The position numbers and the translations under genes are program-made. DNA of 64,000 nucleotides, taken from contig JABACO010000002.1 of assembly GCA_013339895.1 (NCBI GenBank), forward strand, positions 16,864,437-16,928,436, written 5' to 3'. Origin of the DNA: Ephydatia muelleri. Taxonomy: Eukaryota; Porifera; Demospongiae; Spongillida; Spongillidae. The notes beneath the pieces are model-generated. The model saw only the letters and a list, made by a program, of their open reading frames with translations, did not search any database and was not told the origin of the DNA. Below are positions 57,701-64,000 of the stretch, in pieces; position 1 is the stretch's first letter, and the number at the start of each line of letters is the position of its first letter.

Positions 57701-59235
57701 AATCTGCAGCTTTGTGGAATGTTAGCGTTCAATGGCCCAGATGCTCACGTTTCCTATTTAACACCTATAGGGGCTATGCATCCTCCAAAATTGGTATGCC
57801 GACGATTCAGCCTGCACTGCCAAACTTTCAAACTTGAAAGTCTGGTTCAAAGAATTATGCGAACTAGGTCCAGGTTATTGCTACCACCCTGAACCCAAAA
57901 AGACGGTTTTGGTTGTTAGAGCCACAGAGGAGGCTTGAAGCTAAGGCACTGTTTGGAGAATTCGATGTAAAAAATAGTTTGTGGACATCATTTCTTGGGA
58001 GGATTCATCGGGGAAGTAGAGGATGTGCATGCTTTTGTCTTATAGGGAAGGTTAAAACTTGGACGTCTTGAGTGGATATATTGGCTGAGGCAGCCAAACG
58101 TTACCCCCAGACTGCATTTGTGGCTCTTTCCAAATCAATGCAATTTCAATGGTCTTACCTGCAAAGAGTTACCAAATTGTGAATCCTGCTTTAAAATCTT
58201 GCGCAATGCATTGAACAACATCTTTTGGCCAGCTTCACTTCCTGCCCGTCTTTTCACTTCCTGCCCATCATTGTGGACTGGGAATTCATGATTCCCTATC
58301 AACAGCAGCAGTATCTTCCCTTCAAAAATTCAAGAACATGTACAGTACAGCTCGTATAGTTGATTCAATTAAGTGTAATTCAGTCTTCTCAGTATTTAAT
58401 CACATGGAACATCTTTTGAAGCTGCACAAGGAAATAAATCAAGACATTGAAATCCAATACCAGAACCTTCTGAAGTCAGTTCTACAAACCTTTGATGACA
58501 ACAAGAAGAGAGCTATACAATGAGGCATTGATGGAAAGACCTCAGCATGGTTGACAGTGATACCAATGGCATACCATCATTTTAATCTATCTGCCACTGA
58601 ATTTTGGGACTCACTGGCACTGAGATATACTCAGTTCAGCACTTGACATGCCCTTGATTGTAGAAGGGGCGGTTTAGTCATTCAAAAACACAATGAGATT
58701 AGGGTTGCCCTAGGTGACCTGGCTTCAATTGCCTATTTTAAGAAGTTGTGAGAGAACCTGTCATAAGAGAACCCAAAGACCGAGATAATGTTCCTGCTTT
58801 GATTGTAGATTTTTCTGTTCGTGGTGTATGGCAGCCTCAAGCACGAAATGTTTAGATGTTCGAGTAGTGGATTCAGATGCTAATTCCTACTTGCATCATG
58901 GATGTGGGTGCAATTCTTTCTTCGATTGAACACACTAAGAAACAAAAATACTCACAAGCTGCTGAAGTGATCAATGCATCTTTTACGCCATTTGTTGTGA
59001 CAGCTGATGGGGCACTGGGTCATGAGGCAAAGACATTTAAGCGTCATTTAGCTGACAAGATAGCCTGCAATTTCGCACAAGTCTCATAGTGAAGCGCTGG
59101 GGTATTTGCGCACAATAATGCTTTTTGCTGTCCTTCGAGCTACACATCTGTGCATTCGTGGCAGTAGAGTGAAATGGAGTAGAAGGATGGAGATTGAACA
59201 TGGAGCTGGGCTTCCATACCTGCCAGAATAAATTT
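57655..59235 (+). mobile_element. Retroelement remnant: YADD reverse transcriptase plus endonuclease-like C-terminus
   Basis: From 57661 the plus strand reads [20 protein letters not shown], then [14 protein letters not shown]. After a deletion follow NWYADDSA (catalytic YADD at about 57797-57808) and LGPGYCYHPEPKKTVLVV. Degenerate FLGGFIG and SKSMQFQWSYLQRV-like text follows. After a gap come CRRGGLVIQKHNEIRVALGD (about 58660), VPALIVDFSVRGVWQPQARN, FTPFVVTADGALGHEAKTFK (59001) and ALGYLRTIMLFAVLRATHLC (59093), ending near 59230. Motif B of RT is missing and many stops occur. It shows that the endonuclease-like domains in this window come from RT-bearing elements. Confidence 0.7.
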
Positions 59236-59955
59236 CAGCACTGTTTCTCGTGTAATCGTGTTTCTTTTGTAGCATGTTTCTATTTCGAAATCATCTACGT
59301 AGTTTGTGTGTGTGCATTTTTGTACATATATGTTCTTCTTGTAATGTTTGAAATGCGTGCTTTTAATATACGAACATAGAAATACATGTACATAGACAGC
59401 ATTAAATGGTCCTAATCACAGTTTGATAATCTAAATGTTATTGTTTCAATAATAATAATAATATACATAGTGTTGCAGTGTATCGCCTTCCAAATCACCA
59501 TCACAACCATCGTTGTCGCAACGACACCATTCTTAATTCCAGGCATCGGCTTCGTACGCCGCGTACAGCAGTCATTACCTCCGTCCCAGCCTTTTTCAGT
59601 TCATCCCCACCTCCTTCGCCACATCTATTGCCCCATCCGCCGCCTCAACAATCGCCATCCTTGTCTCAACGGTCACTTCTTCCGTCTCAACCATTGCTTC
59701 CAGTACAACCAGTCGATAATTTGCTTGAATTGCTTCCAGTATAACAGTCGATAGTTTGACGCAACATCCCCGTAAGTTAAGTAAGTTAATAAACGTTGTT
59801 TTATCCAGGGATGTCCAGAGTTCGTCAAACCTTCTGGATGGCGATCCCATATGACCAAACATGCCCAAGAAATCTTTCCAGGTGCATGCATGATGTTCCT
59901 ATAGCTACTCGTTAGCGGAGCAAGATCTCTTCTTGTGCGCGGATTGTCATCAGCT
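59236..59955. other. Intergenic; AAT microsatellite
   Basis: An (AAT)n run lies at 59447-59465. A Pro/Ser-rich frame at 59470-59754 has no recognisable domain and may be 5' material of the retroelement that follows. No host gene was seen. Confidence 0.4.
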
Positions 59956-59959
59956 GGTG

Positions 59960-61239
59960 AACAATTCAAGATCTTCTTCTCACGCACAAGCGTTGTTTAG
60001 GTCGAGCCAACTCTTCCATTCTAGCCACCGGGACCGTTGGAAGCATTTTCCCTCCTGACACTGGTGCAAATTTCATTACTGGCAAGCGAGATGAAGCCAA
60101 GAAGCTGTTGTCCCAATTAAAGGAGGTTGCAGTTCCTGACCCTCAGGTGGCTATAACTCTCTTGCGCATTTGTGGCAGCTACTGCAGGTTGATCCACCTT
60201 GCACAAACTACTCCTCCAAATTTGGTCTCAGATGCTTTGTCACTTTTCGATGATGATGTGAGGCAGTGTTTCACACAGTGCTTGGCAGTAGAAACACAAG
60301 ATGTTGCTTGGAATCAAGCCCAGCTTAGCCTTAGCTATGGTGGATTAGGTCTCCGCTCCCTCATTACTCATTCATGCGCAGCTTACATCACATCACTATG
60401 TAGCTCAGGCCTCTGTGCAGTTGATAGTCCAGACCTCATCAATGCTGTTGCTAAATTCAATAGTCAAGTTTCTACTTCTGATTTAGTTACCATTGAATCA
60501 CTTACTGCTAACCCAGTGTCACAGAGAGTTCTGTCAGGAAAGCTGGAAAATCAAATGTTTCATTCTTTGTTGAGGGCTTCTTCCATTGCTAATAAAGCTC
60601 GCCTCCTTGCTGTCTCTGCTCCCCATGTTGCTTCCTGGATATCTGTGGTACCCTCTGTTAGCTTGGGCCTACACCTGGATCCAAGTGAATTCCAGGTTGC
60701 CATTAAGTGCATGGTGGCTTGGTATGGATAGCTCTGGAGGTTCCCTGTGTTCTCTTTGTCCTGAAGTTGCTCTTGACCCTCTTGGCCACCATGCAGTTTC
60801 CTGTAAGCGAGGTGGAGATGTAGTGATTCGGCACAACCAACTGAGGGATGTATTTGCAGAAGCTTGTCATTGTGCCCATTTTCCAGTGAGGATTGAGATG
60901 GGTAGTGGGCTCACTCCTGACCACAACCACTCTCATCCTGCTGATGTGCTTGTAGAAGGGTGGGAAAGAGGAAAGCCAGAGGCATTTGGCATCACTGTTA
61001 CTTCTCCACTCTGCCCAGCCTTTCTAGGTGAGGCTAGTCAGGTGGCTGGGGCAGCAGCTCTGGCTGCAGAAACCCGAAAGCACATAGCCAATGATAAAAG
61101 GTGCCAAGAGTTGGGTAGGACATGTGTTCCCATTGCTATGGAGACATACGGCAATTGGGGTCAAGAGGCAAAGCAGTCATTTTCACGATTGGCATCTCGT
61201 CTGGCTACTGACTCCTCACAACCAAAGTCTAAAGTTATT
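59960..61239 (+). mobile_element. Retroelement 3' half, best-preserved copy
   Basis: The frame to 60731 reads ILATGTVGSIFPPDTG, DPQVAITLLRICGSYCRLIH, AQLSLSYGGLGLRSL and ANKARLLAVSAPHVASW, the linker downstream of RT. A +1 change near 60718 leads to WWLGMDSSGGSLCSLC, DPLGHHAVSCKRGGDVVIRH, GSGLTPDHNHSHPADVL, EAFGITVTSPL and IAMETYGNWGQEAKQSFSRL. The Cys/His finger (C-x2-C...H-x4-C) precedes the conserved RHN..RD motif. The endonuclease role is inferred from D...(F/L)D-x-x-V/T spacing. It is 5'-truncated, with no RT. Confidence 0.75.
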
Positions 61240-61317
61240 TGGCATGACAAACGCAACACCAGACCGGCAGATGTTCTGGTCCCTAACTGGTCTCTTGGGA
61301 AGCCAGCTGCATTGAGT
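61240..61317 (+). pseudogene. Short second endonuclease-domain piece fused in frame
   Basis: NTRPADVLVPNWSLGKPAAL, a second copy of the PADVL-W-AA segment, is joined in frame to the preceding element. It is cut off at 61318, where segmental copy D begins. It is a mosaic junction of two retroelement copies. Confidence 0.6.
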
Positions 61318-61603
61318 CCAAACGATCTGTTAAAAAGGTAGCGATTATATCAAGAGGACCTCGAGGACAACCGTGCTGCTAAAAGCGTAAGTATAACAAT
61401 GCACAATGCATTTATTAAGTAATGTCTCAAAAACGTCGAGGCCATACTAAGAGGCTCGAGCTCTTGGAAATTTCATCAGAAACCATATGTGCTCTTCAAT
61501 AAATAAGTAACAGCGAGGTGTTGAGTGATTCCACATTAGTTCCACCGTCTATGGATGCTCAGTTAACTTGTACTGGAACTGTAGCACGCATTCTCGTGTT
61601 GTC

Positions 61604-61657
61604 GAGGGCTTATATGTTTTCGTTGACCAATAGGTCAGCAAAAACATAAGCCCTTGG
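61604..61657. promoter_or_regulatory. Upstream palindrome (copy D)
   Basis: GAGGGCTTATATGTTTTCG and AAAACATAAGCCCTTGGC flank GACCAATAGGTC. It ends 109 bases before the ATG at 61767. A TATTTAAA box follows at 61709-61716. Confidence 0.5.
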
Positions 61658-61766
61658 CATGTCGTGTTGCGGTGTCGACGGTACAGAATGCATATGGTCT
61701 CTCTGTACTATTTAAACAGTACCTATAACCAACTGACCGTCACTTCACTGAACTACAGACACCGAG

Positions 61767-62083
61767 ATGGCTACTGCTCTCTTCCTTCTCTGTGTGATCT
61801 CACTGGCTTCACATTCAGCCCAAGCTCTCCCGCACCCTATGCTGGATCAGTATGAGACTCCGGAAAGCATGTCCGAGGAATCGGTGGAGATAGTCTCGTA
61901 CCCAGACCCTTATTCCCGCAGCTGCGGATGGATTACATCACCGCTACGCGTAGCGGTGATGTAATCCATCCGCAGCTGCGGGAATAAGGGTCTGGGTACG
62001 AGACTATAACGGAGATGGACACAAGCGAGATCTCTGTCTTCGACACTGACGTCATTGACGCGCAGGCCGTAACAATCACAAAT
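61767..62083 (+). pseudogene. Secreted eight-cysteine protein gene, broken (copy D)
   Basis: The signal peptide (MATALFLLCVISLASHSAQA) and part of the acidic region are present. At 61891 a palindromic MITE interrupts the exon. The sequence resumes at about 62007 (GAGATGGACACAAGCGAGAT) and runs to AACAATCACAAATTGG, where it is cut before the first mature-region cysteine motif is complete. All downstream cysteines and exon 2 are missing. Confidence 0.8.
61891..62006. mobile_element. Perfect palindromic MITE (copy 5)
   Basis: A 116-base palindrome opens TAGTCTCGTACCCAGACCCT and is a perfect inverted repeat to its centre (GCTACGCGTAGC). It interrupts the exon of copy D. The absence of mismatches suggests it inserted recently. 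The ends abut TA. Confidence 0.9.
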
Positions 62084-62086
62084 TGG

Positions 62087-62147
62087 ATTTCCATCTGAAC
62101 TGAATGAGGGATTGGGAGTCAATCCCTCATTCAGTTCAGATGGAAAT
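62087..62147. repeat. Perfect 28-bp inverted repeat at a junction
   Basis: Arms 62087-62114 (ATTTCCATCTGAACTGAATG and on) and 62120-62147 are perfect inverse copies with a 5-base spacer GGAGT. It lies exactly where copy D of the secreted-protein gene ends and the next retroelement fragment begins. Confidence 0.85.
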
Positions 62148-62760
62148 ACAATGGTTTGTCCTCTATGTCCCAACTGTGCACTTGACCCTTTTGGCTACCA
62201 CTGTGTCACATGCAAAAGTGGGGTGATGTAATAACTAGGCACAACACTCTTCGTAATGCGGTTCACAGCACCTTTCAGCAAGCAGGTTTATCAGCACACC
62301 TAGAAGTTGGATGTGGTTGGGGAAAAGATAATGCCAGAACACGACCAGCTGACATCCTTGTCACCAATTGGGATTGTGGACCTCTGCTGCCTTTGATATT
62401 ACTGTTACAATCCCCGCTTAATTCTCCTAATATGTTGGAAGCGGGCATGTACCAGGGTGTTTCAGCTAAGTCAGCAGAACACAGAAAGCACACAGAAAAC
62501 GATCCTAAATGTGCTGAGTTGGGCTGGAGATGCATACCATTGGCTGTTGAGAGCTATGGAGCCTGGGGACCAGAAGCGTCGAAGGCCTTCTCACAGGTGG
62601 CTACTCGTTTAGCCATCCGTGGTAACATTCCCAAGGCCTAAATAGTGGCAGAGCTATATGTCCGCCTTAGTTTATTATTGGTTAGAGCTAATGCTCGATC
62701 AATCCTTTGCTGTTCCTATCCCCAAACTCCCCAACAAGAAAATGAACTGATTACTTAGTT
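62148..62760 (+). pseudogene. Retroelement zinc-finger/endonuclease-like fragment
   Basis: VCPLCPNCALDPFGYHCVTC gives the Cys/His finger. After a small frame change come ITRHNTLRNAVHSTFQQAG, TRPADILVTNW, LLLQSPLNSPN, HTENDPKCAELGW and PLAVESYGAWGPEASKAFSQ. Another frame break lies near 62385, within the GPLLPLILLLQSPL region (expected AAFDITVTSPL). An AATAAA lies near 62825. Confidence 0.7.
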
Positions 62761-62888
62761 GGTTTGTGTATTTGTTGGATTTGTCATCATTCAATGTTTT
62801 ATTTGTATTATATTTTATTATTCAAATAAATGCACATTATTATTTACATCCTTATTTCAATATATATATGCACCAGATAATAAAAGGT

Positions 62889-63265
62889 TTATGGCGGAGG
62901 AGCTATCCTAGAAAGGATAGCTGTGGCATTGGCACACACAAGGTTGAGATTCAGCCGACCATAGATCTCGTGGAGTATGGTGGACTTTGGCCGGCATGTG
63001 GAGGTGGCAAGTCTGGAGGCTACAGAAGAGATGATGGCTGTGGCTTCCTTTCCCCAAGCCCCATAGGTTTCCACTACCATAGGGACACATACCCAACCTA
63101 GTTCAGAACATTTAGGGTCATTGGCTTGGTGCTTCCTAGCCTCGGTGGCCTGGGCTGCAGCGGTGGCCGACACTCCCGCTTCCAACAAAGTGACAGGATT
63201 AAGCGGTGAGGTTATGCTCACATCTAATGCTGCAGTTCTGCCCAAGAACCAGTTGGGAAGTAAGA
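62889..63265 (-). pseudogene. Retroelement endonuclease-like domain, C-terminal part
   Basis: The minus strand reads LPNWFLGRTAALDVSITSPL, then ARKHQANDPKCSELGWVC, VVETYGAWGKEATAIISSVA, RPKSTILHEIYGRLNLNLV and CANATAILSRIAPP. It is open for 118 codons and well preserved, but it lacks the zinc finger and everything upstream. Confidence 0.75.
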
Positions 63266-63305
63266 TTATTATTATTATTAATCAATTTTGAACAATAACA
63301 ATAAT

Positions 63306-63432
63306 AGACTTGCCACCTCCATGTGTCGGCCAAAGTCCATCGTACTTAATGAGATCTATGGCCGACTGAATCTCCACCTGGTCAGGGCTAACGCTACAGC
63401 TATCCTCTCTAGGATAGCTTGTCTACTGTAGA
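63306..63432 (+). pseudogene. Retroelement 3' end, inverted partner
   Basis: The plus strand reads RPKSIVLNEIYGRLNLHLVR, then ANATAILSRIACLL before a stop, the same 3' terminus as the minus-strand copy just to the left. The two face away from each other across an (ATT)n spacer (63264-63282). Confidence 0.7.
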
Positions 63433-63680
63433 GCTGTACTTTATATTTAATCAGTGTTGTTTCTGTACATACATGAATGAATACAATACAATTATAAATA
63501 TAATAATAATTATAAAGAATAAACAAGCATCATGATACAATACAACTGTAACGTATCAAGATACAAGAGAATAACACATAAAACACACACAAACAACTAC
63601 AGAAGCTACAAAAATATATAATAAATACATAAATACAAAAGAAACACAAGAAGCTGTGCTGAAACTCATTCTGACAGGTA
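63433..63680. other. AT-rich spacer between retroelement ends
   Basis: A-rich and AT-rich sequence (AATAATAATTATAAA, AATACATAAATACA) with no gene, probably retroelement tails. Confidence 0.5.
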
Positions 63681-63697
63681 TGGAAGCCCAGCTCCAT

Positions 63698-64000
63698 CCT
63701 CAATCTCCAACCTTCTCCTCCATTTCACTCTACTGCCACGAATGCAGAGATTCGTAGCACGAAGGACAGCAAAAAGCATTCTGGCACGCACATAGCCCAG
63801 CACTTCACTGTTGGACTTGATAAATGAAATGATAAATGAAAGTACCTCATTTGGCTGAAAAAATAGCTGTAATTTGGCACAAGTCCAACAGTGAAGTGCT
63901 GGGCTATGTGCGTGCCAGAATGCTTTTTGCTGTCCTTCGTGCTACGAATCTCTGCATTCGCAGCAGCAGAGTGAAATGGAGGAGAAAGTTGGAGGGAGAT
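63698..64000. repeat. Long inverted repeat of a retroelement C-terminus, running off the window
   Basis: Arms 63698-63820 and about 63878-64000 are inverse copies with few mismatches, separated by about 57 bases. The plus-strand arm translates to SEVLGYVRARMLFAVLRATN, then CIRSSRVKWRRK, the C-terminal motif also seen at 59.1 kb. The two ends of the same element family are thus head to head. The right arm continues beyond the window. Confidence 0.75.

Larger units (their letters stand above)
61318..62085 (+). repeat. Segmental repeat, copy D (partial)
   Basis: It matches copy A from CGATCTGCTAAAAGGTAGCG (38698) through the upstream palindrome and the first exon as far as AACAATCAC (about 39297), then stops. 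It is bounded by retroelement fragments on both sides. Confidence 0.8.

Overview
The window looks like the nuclear genome of an early-branching invertebrate animal, most likely a demosponge. Two host genes with many introns, an animal-type LRRK/Roco kinase and a lysosomal alpha-mannosidase, sit among dense mobile-element debris, CA/TG microsatellites, long homopolymers and minisatellites. The species cannot be fixed from sequence alone. All exon models were read by eye from splice sites and reading frame. A run of exactly 1000 N (15544-16543) marks a scaffold gap.

Layout. 1-4.6 kb: degenerate tandem repeats, a decayed retroelement fragment and one orphan exon for a membrane-receptor tail. 6.7-10.55 kb: a decayed Ty3/gypsy (Metaviridae-type) retrotransposon on the minus strand with gag, protease, RT, RNase H and integrase recognisable but broken by stops and frame changes. 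11.3-18.2 kb: MAN2B1-like lysosomal alpha-mannosidase on the plus strand; its four zinc/catalytic residues are visible, but the middle is lost in the gap and exon 2 carries a one-base frame break. 18.2-23.5 kb: gene-poor, with a CTCCACA-rich minisatellite, a TA-flanked MITE and a 62-bp satellite grown from a second MITE family. 23.6-33.4 kb: a complete 19-exon LRRK1-type gene on the minus strand (ANK-LRR-ROC-COR-kinase-WD40, 2021 codons in frame), whose activation-loop DYG motif reads DYS.

34-62 kb: four copies (A 34.1-40.6, B 45.1-46.5, C 50.3-55.5, D 61.3-62.1 kb) of a segmental repeat. Its cargo is a small two-exon gene for a secreted protein with eight cysteines in its mature part. Copies A and C are intact, B keeps only the upstream region, and D is broken by insertions. 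A 54-bp imperfect palindrome lies about 80-110 bases upstream of the ATG in every copy that keeps the gene. Because the copies align, several insertions can be read off directly: a hAT-type element with a BED finger and a nested retroelement, a 1584-bp TIR element filled with an 18-bp minisatellite, and smaller MITEs. Outside the unit lie a Mutator-like foldback element with a 9-bp target duplication and fragments of RecQ-like and WDR33-like genes.

55.6-64 kb: a graveyard of at least two related retroelement families, which pair a YADD reverse transcriptase with a C-terminal zinc-finger/endonuclease-like domain. They lie in both orientations, often as inverted pairs. The intact host functions are therefore glycoprotein breakdown in the lysosome, a Roco kinase signalling protein and a duplicated secreted cysteine-rich protein. 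Nearly all the rest is mobile DNA and its remains.
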